Assembly: GCA_002049455.2 (NCBI GenBank)
Contig: KV919046.1
Span: 1 to 64,000 of the forward strand
DNA: 64,000 bases
Source: Porphyra umbilicalis
Taxonomy: Eukaryota; Rhodophyta; Bangiophyceae; Bangiales; Bangiaceae
Direction: 5' to 3'
Both the position numbers and the translations under genes were made by a program. Below the pieces are notes generated by a model, which saw nothing but the letters and a program-made list of their open reading frames with translations, did no database searches and was not told where the DNA came from. Below, piece after piece: positions 21,539 to 34,997 of this stretch; within the stretch, counting starts at the first letter, position 1; every line of letters begins with the position of its first letter.

Positions 21539-23043
21539 CCGCCGGCGGTGCGCCAGGGTCTTGGCTGGGGGGCGGCGGTGGGGGTGGCGGGGACGCGGAC
21601 AGTCTGCCGCTGCAGCCAGAGACTGGCGGCATCCCCCACGCGCCGCTGGGGAGCTATCCCGCAAGCGGCGACGAGGCAATAAGCCGGGTCGAGGCGACCA
21701 GGGGCTGCGCTGCAAAACGATGGGTGGCGGGGGGCGTGGCACGTCTGTGCACCAAGAGGGACTCACGTTTTTCTCGTTTCTTTGACTCATCCTCGACTTG
21801 GGCCCGCTGCTGCGTGAGGCGGCACGTGCCGTCGCAGCGGTAGCGGGCGTGTGCCGCTACATGCAGGTGTCAGGACGCCGCTGCCGACGCCGGAGGGTGG
21901 CGTCGGCGGCGGTACCGTTGCGCGCGGGGAGGCGACCGGGTGGACGCGGTGCAAGCGCGTCGGGGTGGGGGGCCTAACGGCACAACAAGAGGTCGAGGCG
22001 AGACCGTCAGCGCGTTCGTGTCGAGGACGATGAGCGTCTACAGATGGACGCTGCCGCTCTTCGTTCAGTCGTGTTGTGTCAGCTACGCACACCCACATCT
22101 TCTCGTAGGTTCGGTGGCGAAACCTGGCCGAGACTACTGTGGAACCGCCAGCGTCTAGAGCGGGCCCGTCGAACTTTTGAGCTGGCTTCGGCGGAAACCC
22201 TTCCGCAAGCCACGGGCAGTTGATGATAGCTCTTCTTTTCTGGCGCGCGTCTGCTGCTGGCAGTCAGCGCGAGAGGGGCGTGGCCGCAAGTACAGTACCG
22301 TACCAGGCGGGAGAACACGAGCGCCCGTACGACGCTCTGTCGGCTAGAGGATGCCGCTCATCAGGTAATGAAAGTGGCCTATCCGGCCTGAAATGGATAA
22401 CTCGAGGCCCATATTCTCATGCAAACGAGTCTCTTTGAACGAAAACGCACTGTTTTTGTTCCTGTACTTTCCCGTGATGAACAGTATTGGCTCTACATAC
22501 AGTGTGTACGCGGGACGTCGTGGTGCGTGTGCATGCACACCGCGGCTGCCACCTATAGATCTGTCGGTTGTCGCGACTGGGATAGGCGCATCGGGACGAG
22601 CTGCAGCTGTTCGTCGCGGCTCCCCCAATGGAGTCCAACCACGTTGGAGCACACGTCACGCCGGCCGCGCCATCATAGCTCCGCGCCGGCCCGGCCACAC
22701 GATGGCCGTGTCTTGACCCCACTCACACCGGCACTGGCCCAGACCCGGCGGTCCTTCTCGGGCGGGGGAGCGTCGGGCGAGGTTTCGTCGCCGGCTGCAC
22801 TGTCGCTGTTGAGGGGGCCGTGGCGTTGCGTGCGCGGACTCGATTGCGTGTGTTGCAGGACTCTTGTTCAACATGGGCGCGTTTGAGGAGCTCGGGGGGA
22901 GGCAGTGTGCTCGCCGTCTGTGACGACACGCCACCTGACATTCTGGCTGCCCTGCCTTCCGCCTGCTACTGCGTTGTCGTTGGCAACTGGGCGGGGCACG
23001 CTCTCCCGGGTTGCACACCCCCCCCCTGTGCGCCGACGTTATT
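21539..23043. other. Intergenic upstream of the BT1 transporter
   Basis: It contains only short open frames. An ATG at 22873 (MGAFEELGG) could head a small upstream ORF or a lost first exon, but no AG acceptor near 23040 would join it. Nothing else is supported. Confidence 0.35.
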
Positions 23044-25263
23044 ATGATCGCCTTTGGGCGGCGGATGGTGGACAACTTTGGTTGGCGCTTCCTCCTCCTC
23101 CTGGCGTCTGTCTATTTCGGCGTCAAGGGCCTGGCGTACCGCATCGCCCATGCGGCATTCCTACCCTACTTCCGCTTCAAACTTGGGGTCGACAATGCGA
23201 CGCGCTTCCAGTCTCTCTTCACCGTCTTCCTGCTGCCATGGTCCCTCAAGCCCTTCCTGGGGATGTTATCAGACGTGCTGCCCATTGGGGGCTACCACAA
23301 GAGGTGGTACATTCAGGCGTCGGTGGTCGTGGGGGTCCTCGCGTGTGCGCTGCTGGCCGCTGCGCCGGTAGGCAAGGTGGCGGGGGGGGTGCTCGCGGCG
23401 GTGCTCTTCTTCTTGATCACCGTGGAGACAGCTGCCTGTATGTTGGACGATGGCAGTGGGGAGTGTTGGGGGAGGCCAGGAACCTGCACCAGTTGGATTC
23501 GTGGCGTGGGTGGCGCGGAACAGCGGTCGCATGGGAGAGCGTTGGAACTGACCCGCGGGCTTGCTTTTTCCTCGTGTTAGGTCGTTATGTTCCTTTCCGC
23601 CGACAGCGGACCTGCTTCTCGAGGGCATGTACTCGGAGAAGATGGTGGCAGTGCCAGAGTCAGGCTCTGACATGGTCACTACCGTCTGGTCCTTGTACCA
23701 GGTCGGCACTTTTTTCTCCGCCCTCGTCGTTGCTGGCGTAGCTGACCAGGACCCCGCCAATTTCTTCTGGGTGTGCCTCCCCATCGCTGGGCAGCTCGCC
23801 CTCCCCGTCGGCGCAGGCTGGCTCGGCGAAAAGAGTGTGGTCGGTGGTTTTCGGCGTGAGAAGATTAGCGCCAACGGTCGCTACTTTTTTCTCGGCTCCA
23901 TGATGGGGGCGTCCGCCATCGGCCTCGGCGCCGCGTCGTTGTGGGCATCGGTGCTGACGCAAGCGGTGTACAGCATCATTGTGGGTGTGGTGTTGTGTGG
24001 CATGTCTTTGTGGTTGTTGCCGCCCATGCACGGTATGTTTGGCAGTCGTACCTGGGGAGGGAGTTGCGCGCCAGGGGGGCGCGCGCGCTGCCTGTCTTGA
24101 GCGTCACTTTGAATCGAGTCCTTACGCCTGTGATGCGTCTTCTTTCTTTGCTATCTTGCTCTTTCTTGCGCACTTCTTACCGCATGCTGTGTTTTTGTCC
24201 CCTCCTAACCTCCTTCCCCACCCACAGGGCGGGCCCACGTCTATATGTTTTTAACATGCGCATTAAACGCCAACATCCGCGGTGCGCTCGACCCGTTTTA
24301 TACTGGGGACGCCAAGTGCAACCCGACGGGCCCTCGCTTTGGCCTCCGGTTCTACCTCTCCTGGTCGGCGGCGGTCGGCTCCGTGGCTGGCTTGGCGGGC
24401 ATTGCCATCTTTCAGGTTTTTCTTGCCCGCACCTGGTACCGTCGAGCCTTTTGGACGACGACGCTGTTGCAGGTGGCGGCGGGGGCAATGGACATCCTCA
24501 TTGTGGAGCGAGTGAACCGGCGCTTTGGCATCAGCGACAAGGCGGCGTACCTTCTCGGCGACAGTATCGTGCAAGACGTTGTACGTCGAGGGGACGAGGG
24601 AACCTGGGCTGCGTGAGCATGTCGGCGGCGTAGAGGGCATCAGTGGGTGTGCGTTTTCTAAGGGCGCCTCTCTCACACCACGTCGCGTGTTGCCTGCTTG
24701 CTTTGTCCTCCCTCTGGCGGCACGTCAGCCTCCTGCTCTCTGCTGGCCAACCCCTGCGCTCGATTTCTCGCCTGCCCGACTCTACCGCCGCGTGACAGGT
24801 CCTCATGATGGACGCCATGCCGCAGATTGTGCTGCTGAGCAAGCTGTGCCCCCCCGGCATGGAGGCCGTCGTCTACTCCCTCCTCGCGGGCTTCGCCAAT
24901 TTTGGCGAAGCCGTCGCATCGTCGATTGGCTCCCTGGCCATTGACCAGTTTGGCATCCGCACGCCAGACGATGGCACGCGGTGTGACTTTGACAACCTCT
25001 CGTGGCTCATTTTTTTCTGCCACGTCTTTTTACCCGTGCTGACCGTGCCCCTCACGTTTGTGCTCGTGCCGGCCGCCAAAATGACGGACGACTTGTTTGC
25101 GGTTGCGGGGGACGGGAGCGGGTACGAGCTGGGGGATGTGACTGACGGAGGAGAGGGGGGCGTCTCGTGGGGGGGAGACCCGGCCGAGCCCGACACCTGG
25201 GTCGCCCCACATGAGACGGGCGGTGCTCCGCCATCGCTGCCCGCACTCGACGACGTCGCGTAG
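23044..25263 (+). CDS. BT1-family folate/biopterin-type transporter, four exons
   Basis: Exons are 23044-23437, 23607-24032, 24228-24580 and 24799-25263; introns of 169, 195 and 218 nt start GTATGT, GTATGT and GTACGT and end CAG. Joined length is 545 residues. The joins rebuild conserved BT1 text: VETAASDLLLEGMYSEKM across intron 1, PPMHGRAHVYMF across intron 2, GDSIVQDVVLMMDAMPQ across intron 3. About 12 hydrophobic helices are spread through the protein, and motifs such as LPWSLKPFLGMLSDVLPIGG after helix 2 and GSDMVTTVWSLYQVG are typical of this major-facilitator branch. Leishmania BT1 and plant/cyanobacterial members carry folates or pterins, often in the plastid envelope. Substrate and location here are unproven. 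The C-terminal 60 residues are acidic and Gly-rich, probably cytosolic. Confidence 0.9.
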
Positions 25264-26082
25264 GGCGTGGTGCGGCCGCGGGGGGTCCACGCCGCTTTTT
25301 GGCCCCCCCGTCTGGCAGCTTACTGTGGAGATTTCCACACCCAGAGCGCGTGCATCGTTTTTTCATCGACCCGTTCACACGCCTGCCGCAAGCCTTCCAC
25401 AGGCGTTCTTGCGGCGTTTGCTACACGTCCTTCTGAAGCGCAGTCGTGCAGAATAAAATGTGTGCGTCGACGACCACATTGTGCGACGACCACATTGTGC
25501 GCTTTGTCAACATGCTTCGTGTTATCTGATATTTACATCGGTTGAAAATGCACGACACCGTTGTAAAAGCAGTTGTGTCGAAAATCGCTCTTTTTGACAT
25601 CGCGACAGGGGGGCTCGCAATTTCTTGCCAGCCATATAAGCCCAAAAATCGAGGTTGTATGCGCCCACGGTTTAGTCACCACCGCGCTGCCACCCTTGGT
25701 GCCGCCGCGACGTTGCCGCCGCTGCAGCCACCCACACGGCGTCAGCTACCGAGTCGGGCGACGAGCCGGCCAGCGTGGCTGCGTCGAGGAGCTGACTCCC
25801 GTGCCGCCGAGCCACCGAGTCCCTTCACCCCCCCGACACCGAGCCCCTTCACCCCCCCTACACCGCGCCTCATCGGCCGGGTGCCACCCGACGTAAACAC
25901 ACAGACATACGTCGTGCTCGACCAACAGTGGCAAGGGAGTAGAAGGAAGGGTATGACCTATACACTATGCACGAGTCACAATCACACACCTCGTACGAAA
26001 CTAGGAAGGGAAGACACAAGCGGGAACGCCACTTCTACCACCACTCCTCAGAATCCCGACCGCATGACAAGCGACTGACACC
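25264..26082. other. Intergenic, convergent BT1 and glutamate dehydrogenase ends
   Basis: It includes a 16-bp tandem duplication (GACGACCACATTGTGC at 25469-25484 and 25485-25500), an AATAAA-like word at 25452 (GAATAAAATG) that could be the BT1 polyadenylation signal, and a short C-rich repeat at about 25805-25865. No gene is seen. Confidence 0.4.
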
Positions 26083-28171
<2,089 letters not shown>

Positions 28172-29215
28172 GCTTGCGACGGTTGGGGGCGGGCAGGTGA
28201 TCGGCAGATGGGGCGGGGGAGGGGAGCGGGCGGTTGTACGGAATGGAGAAGGATGACAGAGGTGCGCGGAGGCGGTGAGAAGCAAGGCGTGCAGGAGTGA
28301 GAGACGCGCTGGTCACAAGAGTGCTCGTCGTTGGTACGTACGAGTGGTGGCGGCTGCAGCATAAATAGGCCAGCAGGTTCAAAGAGAACCAGCGCCAGCA
28401 GAGCCTGCACGCAGTGCCAACAAGCGAAGGCCCGGTCGCGCAAGGTGCGGCATGCGCCCGCCGGCTTTCTCGCGACATTGCCCCCCCGTCAGAGGGGGTT
28501 GATCGGGCGAGAAAGGGTTGCATGCAACCCGTTGCATGCAGCGCGCTCAGGGCGGTCTGGGGGCGGCTGCCGGCAGTCTCGCATCAGCAGAAAGAGAGAA
28601 ATCACTGGAAGTACAATCGTGTCAACGTTCCTTGCATGGGCACGGTGATTGGCCACACGACCGAGAATCGTTCACTCTCAGCGTGCTGATTGGTGTGCCC
28701 TGCAATCTCCTGCAATCTAATGTTCCATTCTCCTGCTATAGAGCCAACGTGCACCACACGAGCCTCGACGTTCCACACTCTCGAAAACGGCTGGACCGGA
28801 TCACGGTCGGGGATTGGACGGTGCGGCGAATGCAGCTGACATCTGTGCGTCCCGCCTCCGCCGGCAGGCGGGCGCGCGGCAACGTCTGTGCACGGCGAGC
28901 AGGCGGCGGAGCAGAGCGCAGGCGCGGGCCGCCTGCGGCGCCACGTCGCTATCGCCAGTCCGACAGCCGGGCTTGGCTCGCCTTCCCCAATAGCAAAGCC
29001 GTGTCGAGCCGTGCCACCTTTGTGGGATGACAAAAACGGACACAGTAGACGGCAGCGGATGGCTACAGCAAAAAAAGACACAACACACCAGCAAACGCAA
29101 GAGACGGGGACAAGAACAGAAACAAGTCGCCCACGGGCGACTCCATTGATCAACCACGACGACAGGCTTTCTACGTGGCCCCACGCTCGAACAGCCCATC
29201 GACGGGCAGCCCCCA
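28172..29215. other. Intergenic between GH31 and glutamate dehydrogenase genes
   Basis: This is the upstream region of the dehydrogenase and the 3' flank of the GH31 gene. It has several ATTGG/CCAAT-like boxes (for example near 28649 and 28687), a GTTGCATGCAACCCGTTGCATGCA double word at about 28516-28541, and no supported gene. Confidence 0.4.
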
Positions 29216-31821
29216 TCAACCGACGCGCTCGTAAACGGGCATGTCGTCCAACGCCGCCGGCACCTGCCGCAGCCACAACCCCCCCAGGAGCTCTTCTCCC
29301 ACCCACGGGGTGACGGGGAGCCCATCCGCGAGCCGCCGCACGTCGACCCGCCGCCACAAGCCCGGCGGCAGCCACACGTCCCGGGCGCGGGCGCCCTGCC
29401 TGACCACCGGCGCGACGAGCACGTTTGGGCCGAGGAGGAAGGCGTCGGCAATGCACAGCACGTCGTCCTCCAGCGGCGGTGTCGGCTCCCCCCCGTCCAC
29501 GTCCGCACCGGCGTCGGCGTCTGCCCCCCACCACACTGGCCGCATGATGGGCACCGCCGCCTCGGCGGCCGCCGGCGCGGCGGCCGCCACCACCGCCCCA
29601 AAGTAGTGGGTGCGCCAGCCGAGGGCGGCGGCCACCGCATCGCCGACCGCCTCCCCGTACGACCACGGCGCGATGGACAGTTGCACGGCTGGCATCGCCA
29701 CCGACGCTTGCGCCCAGCGCGTCAGCAGCTCTGCCGACGGGGGGCCCTCCCCGTAATCATTGCCGCCGACCATGTCTGGGAGAACAAACGGGTAGCCGAG
29801 GAGCCCGGCCGTCAACGCCGCGGGGATGACAGACGCGAGGCCATTGGCGGGCCCCCACGAGGAGAAGCGGTCAAAGAGGCGCGTCAGCGGTGGGGCGGAT
29901 TGGCAACCAGGCACACCCGCACGGACTTCCGACAGGGGGAAGGCCGAGGCCACCTGCTGCACGTACGCGCGGGTGTAGTCGGTGGCCGTTGCGGCCGGGT
30001 TGTGGAAGGCCGGGTGGGGAGGCAGGAAGCACGCTTCGCCGCCGTCAAACTTGAAACCGTCGACGCCGGTCGTCGCCGCCAGCAACTGGAGGCGGGCGAG
30101 GAGGTCCGCCGACGCGGCGGGGTTGGTCAAGTCGAGCGCCGCGGCGGGCGTCGGCTGCCACCAGTCAAAGGAGGCCACGCGCCTGCCGACGCTGCTGTTG
30201 TCGTTGCCGTCCTCGCCCCCGTTGCGGGCGCGGAAATAGTAGGCGTCGGCGGGCGCCCGTGTGGCCACATCCGCCTCCACCGCCGCCGCCGTTGCGGACG
30301 CAAATGGCAGCACCCACAGGGTGACGCGGAAGCCGAGCATGTGGAGCTTGTCGACCATCCTCGCTGGGTCGGGGAACTTGACGGGGTCAAACGCCATGTC
30401 CCCATACGCCACCGACCAGCGGTCGTCAATCTCCATGACCGACCGGGGGAGGCCGCGGCTCACAATCTCAGCCGCAAAGGCCAGCACGTCCGCCTGCGTG
30501 ACGCCGTCCTTGTAGCGCGCCCAGGTCGTCCAGATTGGGTTTGCGAGCAGCTCTGGGGGGGGCGCCGCCGCCGCGCCCCGCACGGGGAAGGCGCGCAGCA
30601 ACGAGCGGGCGGCGCCGGGCAGGCCGTCGGCGGCCGACACGCGCAACACCACCCGCGGGCGCAGCCGGGGCGCCTCCACCGACGTGCCGGCGGCATCGGA
30701 CACTGCGGGCGCCCCGTCACCGCCCACTCCGCCACCATTGGCGCTGCCGACCGGGGCTCCCGCGTCGGCGGCAACGGCGGCGGAAGCAGCCGGCCGCCAC
30801 CCCTGCAGCGGGTGCGCCACGTGCGGGTAGTCGTACCCACCCCCCCGGGATTGGAGCGTCAGGCGACCGTCGCCCTCCCCAGCGTCCACAGCCGGGAGGA
30901 GTTTGCGGTCAAAGTTAGCAACGCCGACGCCCCAGGCCAGGGGCGGACGGTCGGCTACCGCCGCCGCCACCGACGCGTTGAGGCCGACGTGCAGGCAGGG
31001 GGTGGCGACCTCGTCAACGGTCAGGGCTAGGCCAGAGGAGGAGACGAACGATGGGTCGGCGAGCGTGCAAAGGCCAGCCGGGCCATTGTCAAATGGGTAA
31101 AACGGGCCGAGCTCCCAGTTGGCCTTGTCCAACGGCCAGTGTTGGTACATGAGGTGGCTGCAGGGAGGCCAACCAAGTGGGAAACAAAGGACGGAACATG
31201 GAAAGAGCTAACGAATGCAGGTCGAGCAGAAAACGACACGAAATGGACAAACGGAGGGGGTACAACAGAAGAGAAATTCGCGTCAGTAGGTGCAATGAGC
31301 ACGCTCCTCGTGACATCCCCAGAGTCCGGCGCATCCCCTCGTCACATCGCTTCCACCCGTTTGACAACACATCGTCTACATCCCGCTAGCGCCCCCCCCT
31401 TCACCCAGGCTGCCCAACGTACCCCCCGCCATACCACCGCCACGGTCGCAGCGCCACCTGCACCTCGGCAATGGCCCCCTCCTTCGCCATGGCGGCAGCG
31501 TCCACCACATCCTCCGCCGGTACAAAAGTCACCTCCAGCCACTCGCCCTCCCTCCCCCCCACGGGGACGGCGGTCACGACGGCCCCCCCCCCCACGTCCA
31601 AATTACCCCCCCGCCCGGGGCGGACGCAGCGGTTACCCCCCCCGCCACGCCCGCGCCGTTGAGCGCAGCGGCGCCAACGGCGGCGCCGCCACGGACAAAC
31701 GTCGCCACCCCGCCGTCGTCAATGTGCAGGCCGACGCCGCCGGCGGTCAGCGCGGGGGCGGGCGCCGGCGTCGGGGGGGTCCGCGGGGGGGCGACGCCGC
31801 CGCGTGGGCGTCGGGCGCCAT
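29216..31821 (-). CDS. Glycoside hydrolase family 31, MYORG-like, two exons
   Basis: Exon 2 is 31157-29216; exon 1 ends at 31423 after RPWRWYGGG, the intron is 265 nt (GTACGT...CAG), and the join gives WYGGGHLMYQHWPLD, the usual GH31 entry to the substrate-binding domain. I place the start at the ATG at 31821 (MAPDAHAAAS). Exon 1 needs two frame changes, at the G runs 31773-31791 and the C run 31583-31593, so its exact N-terminus is uncertain. The catalytic barrel follows: PIWTTWARYKDGVTQADVL, RSVMEIDDRWSVAYGDM, the nucleophile motif GFKFDGGEACFLP (about 30045), RLFDRFSSWGPANGLAS and ILGYPF-type text LGYPFVLPDMVGGNDYG. This last pair is the signature of the MYORG (KIAA1161) branch, for which alpha-galactosidase activity is known in human. 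An alpha-glycosidase is secure; the sugar is not. Secretion or an ER role cannot be judged from the broken N-terminus. Confidence 0.85.
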
Positions 31822-32949
31822 GGCGGCCGGCACGTACCGCCGTGGGCGCACGGGCTGACACGCTGGCCGTGCAGACGGGTGACGAGCGCCGCGGCGACGG
31901 GGACAGTGGAGCGTGCGGCTGTCACAAAGGACGTAGCGGGCGGGGAACGGAGGGAGGAAGCTCGCATGCATGGGCGCCGGCGTGGGGGGGGGCGGGCGAA
32001 ACCGTGCGACCGTCGACAGTGGCAGCAGAAGCAGCGAGGATCCTCGGGACCGCCCAGCCAGGCGGTCCCACGCGCGAGACTGCGCGGGGCATGCCTTTGC
32101 AGAATCGAAGCGTGGCAGGATAGAGAGACATCTCAGCAGCGTGATGTATCTCGCGCAATTGATCACGATTGCCTTATCCTGATTGGGTATTCGCTCCTCA
32201 CCTCTTCCAGAGGTGACTACTGGTCCTGATTGGGTGGACACCGCCCAGCAGTCGGCCTTAGGCCCCAGAACCATGCACACACATATTTTCTTCTTTGAAT
32301 TCACCCAAACAGGTAGCGATAAAAACGCGAATATTTGTTACTTATCCGGCGAAACGTTTCAAAAGTCACAATGAGCTTTTCGTCGATAGCAAACAAGATT
32401 GGTCCGACCAGGGCATCTGAATCGTTCAGCAATACTTTTCCACCACATCCCTCTATTGATCGTAAGCCGAGCTCCTGTGCGTGAGGCTCATCTTTTCTGC
32501 GCGTACCAGGCTCCAGGACAGCAACCCCCATTCGATTATTTCGTGCACCGCTTCTTTTGTGCACGCGATACTGGCATGAGCCGTAGGCTGTCGAGCATGA
32601 CGCCATCGTCAACGTGGAACTCTCTGTGTCCCATCATCGTCAAAGTGACAGGCTTCGTCACCTCTTCTCTAACACGCAGCCTCGGTGATCGTATCCGCTC
32701 TTATCCCACGCCGTCAGTCGCGTCTGCATTTCAGTCTGTTTCTTTCATGTGGTTACGTCGAGCGCTGACATGGGGGGCTATGAATGATTACAAATGACTT
32801 TCACTAAAAAGACATGGAGTTGATTCACAGGAATCAAATCATCGCTGCCCTCGACCGAGAGGGTCACCAAGTGGGGGCCACGGCCGCCGCGGCCCGGGCG
32901 CTCCGCCGACGACGACGACGCAGCCATCGCCACGCGCCACGCTGCTTCG

Positions 32950-33534
32950 CTACCCGAGCGGCGGCTGGGGTCGGCCGAGGCGGGGGCTTTGAGCGCGGCC
33001 GCCGCGTCGCGGTGGCGGCTGCGGAGGGCGGCGGCGCTGCGGCGGAAGCGCGGCGGGCGCTGCCGCGACGCGCAGCCGCCGCCCGTGCCGCCGGCCGACG
33101 TGTAACTTCCTGAGCCTCCCGGCCCGTTGCCCTCGTACCGGTCCCCACTGTCTGGCGGGGGGGCGCCCGCCGCTGCCACCTCCGCGGCCGTCGCGGGGTG
33201 CCGCGGACCCCCGGCGGCATCCCACCGGCCTCCGCGGCCGTCGCGGGGTGCCGCGGACCCCCGGCGGCATCCCACCGGCCTCCGCTGCTCGCCGGGGCTG
33301 TGTCGCTTCGCGGAGGGGAGGCGGTGGCGGCGGTGACGGCCGCCGCTCCGACGGGCGGCCGTTGGCAGCCGAAAAGGCGGGCGCGACGGTCGTCCACAGC
33401 GTCCGCGCCACGGCCAGCGCGGACGGGGGGGGCGGCAGGCGCGCCAAAAGCCGCCTATACGCGCCTGTCCACGCCGCCCAATTTGCCACCTCGAGCACAG
33501 AGTGGGCGCCGGCGTCGAGCCACAGCGTGTCCAC
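32950..33534 (-). CDS. Possible exon of an unrecognised protein
   Basis: The first 60 residues of this frame have protein-like composition (for example DTLWLDAGAHSVLEVANWAA and LAVARTLWTTVAPAFSAANG), while the rest is low-complexity Pro/Arg. It begins just after a CCACAG that could be a splice acceptor at about 33542. No ATG is present in frame. The distal part overlaps a tandem duplication. I do not recognise the family, and it may be a relic or a chance open frame. Confidence 0.2.
   Translation of the reverse strand: MDTLWLDAGAHSVLEVANWAAWTGAYRRLLARLPPPPSALAVARTLWTTVAPAFSAANGRPSERRPSPPPPPPLREATQPRRAAEAGGMPPGVRGTPRRPRRPVGCRRGSAAPRDGRGGGSGGRPPARQWGPVRGQRAGRLRKLHVGRRHGRRLRVAAAPAALPPQRRRPPQPPPRRGGRAQSPRLGRPQPPLG
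33181..33280. repeat. Perfect 50-bp tandem duplication
   Basis: Bases 33181-33230 are repeated without a difference at 33231-33280 (unit begins TCCGCGGCCGTCGCGGGGTG). A 50-bp unit is not a multiple of three, so it shifts any reading frame through it. Confidence 0.95.
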
Positions 33535-34064
33535 ACTCTGTGGAAGGGCGTAGGGGATGTTTATTTAATTCCACACAGAAGGCTGGCCTACAGACAGGTA
33601 GGGTGTAGTGGGGAGGTGGCTATAGTTCTGGCTGCTGTGACGTTCGGAGGGCAAAAAAGATATGAAGCATTCTCACGCTTTGTGACTCACAAGGCCGTTT
33701 ACAGCGTCTCGTGCCCACTCCAGCGGTGCCGGCAATCAATCCTCATTGATAACACAGATGAGAGAATGAAGAACACAACTTGTATAGTAGCCACCCCGAC
33801 CTGCACCCGTACATACGGTCTGGTACAAAGCTCAAGGCCAAACTCGCAGAAGTAAGCCTGGGCCAAACTACTCTTTGTTTGCTTTTCACACGCCTTGCGC
33901 ACTACGACTTACGGCGTCGCCAACTTTCTGCCTGGAGCACACACTAACCCCATTTTGTCCCGTGTTTGTGGTTGGCTCTGCTACTGTCCTCTCTCGTCTA
34001 AATGCTTCTGATTGGCACTTCTGATCACTGTCGGAACAGATGAGTGCCCAAGTTCGGTCCAGTT

Positions 34065-34850
34065 ATGGTCAAGTTCAACCAGAGCGGCAACCACTGCCCC
34101 GATTTCCGGAAGTACAACAACGGTGACTCCGTGCTCCACTATATGTACGTTATGTATAAGGACAACCAGATGCTGATGAAGCTGACAGATAAGGAGCTTG
34201 ACGGGGGAGTCAGGACAGAGAGCTCCATCGGCTCCGCCGCGTCTCCCACAGGAGCCCGTGGGCGTCCGGCCGTGGCTGCGCGCACCAACACGCTGTCCAA
34301 GCGGCTGAGCCGCGAGCGGAACGAGGCGCTGTCGTCGATGGCGGAATCCTCGGCCATGATGGCCGACTCCTCGCGTCGCCGAGCCGCGGCCAAGACCGTC
34401 GAGGTGCTTTCGGCATCGCTCAGTGCAGCGCGCAAGGCGGACAGTTCCAACGTCGTCATCCAATCCATGGAGGAGCAGCTGCTGAAGTGTATCAATGAGT
34501 GCTCCACGGGGCCTCCGCACAAGCGCGTTCGTGACGACGCCGCCGCCGAGGGGGGTGGGGGGGATGGAGGGGGCACGGCAACGGGTGTGCATGACGCAGG
34601 GGGTGATACTGCTGGCATCGAAGGCTCCGTGCGAGGGGGTGGTGGTACTGAGAGCAACCACGAGCACCCGCGCCCGGGAGGCGGGAGTGGCGCTGGGTCG
34701 GGGCGTGGATATGGTGACGATGACGACTCGGTGGGAGCTACCCTTGAGGATGAGACGGACTCTTTGCTGGGTGGGAGTGTTTGTGGAGATGCTGCGGGTG
34801 TTGGCGGGGGCACAGGGGGTGCTATTGATGAGAGCGTCCTGGATGACTAG
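34065..34850 (+). CDS. Harbinger-type ORF1 protein of element 2, probably 5'-truncated
   Basis: The ORF begins at a GTG (34044); the first ATG is 34065 (MVKFNQSGNHCPDF), giving 261 residues. It starts in the middle of the ORF1 family: NHCPDFRKYNNGDSVLHYMY corresponds to the conserved segment that follows the Myb/SANT part, and an Arg/Ser helix-rich stretch (ALSSMAESSAMMADSSRRRA) plus an acidic Gly-rich tail follow, as in the ORF1 of element 1. The Myb/SANT helices are missing, either lost or on an unrecognised upstream exon. It converges on the broken transposase at 34998-36191 with only about 150 bp between them. Confidence 0.55.
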   Translation: MVKFNQSGNHCPDFRKYNNGDSVLHYMYVMYKDNQMLMKLTDKELDGGVRTESSIGSAASPTGARGRPAVAARTNTLSKRLSRERNEALSSMAESSAMMADSSRRRAAAKTVEVLSASLSAARKADSSNVVIQSMEEQLLKCINECSTGPPHKRVRDDAAAEGGGGDGGGTATGVHDAGGDTAGIEGSVRGGGGTESNHEHPRPGGGSGAGSGRGYGDDDDSVGATLEDETDSLLGGSVCGDAAGVGGGTGGAIDESVLDD

Positions 34851-34997
34851 GTCATTTTAACAATCTCTGGGTGGTGGGAGCGTGCGAGGACCGGCCGCTT
34901 GAGACTATTACTGCCGTGTGTGGGGGAGGCTTTGATTGATTTCTTTTCTTTTGCGCTCAGAGTAACCAGTGAGGCAAACAAAACTCGTGCGTGTTAT

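Larger units (their letters stand above)
31822..34064. other. Interval upstream of the GH31 gene, mostly non-coding
   Basis: It covers the GH31 promoter side, a lower-GC part (32100-32800) with only short frames, and a GC-rich part (32850-33540) with one possible coding fragment and a 50-bp duplication listed separately. No tRNA-like or other RNA structure was recognised. Confidence 0.35.
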
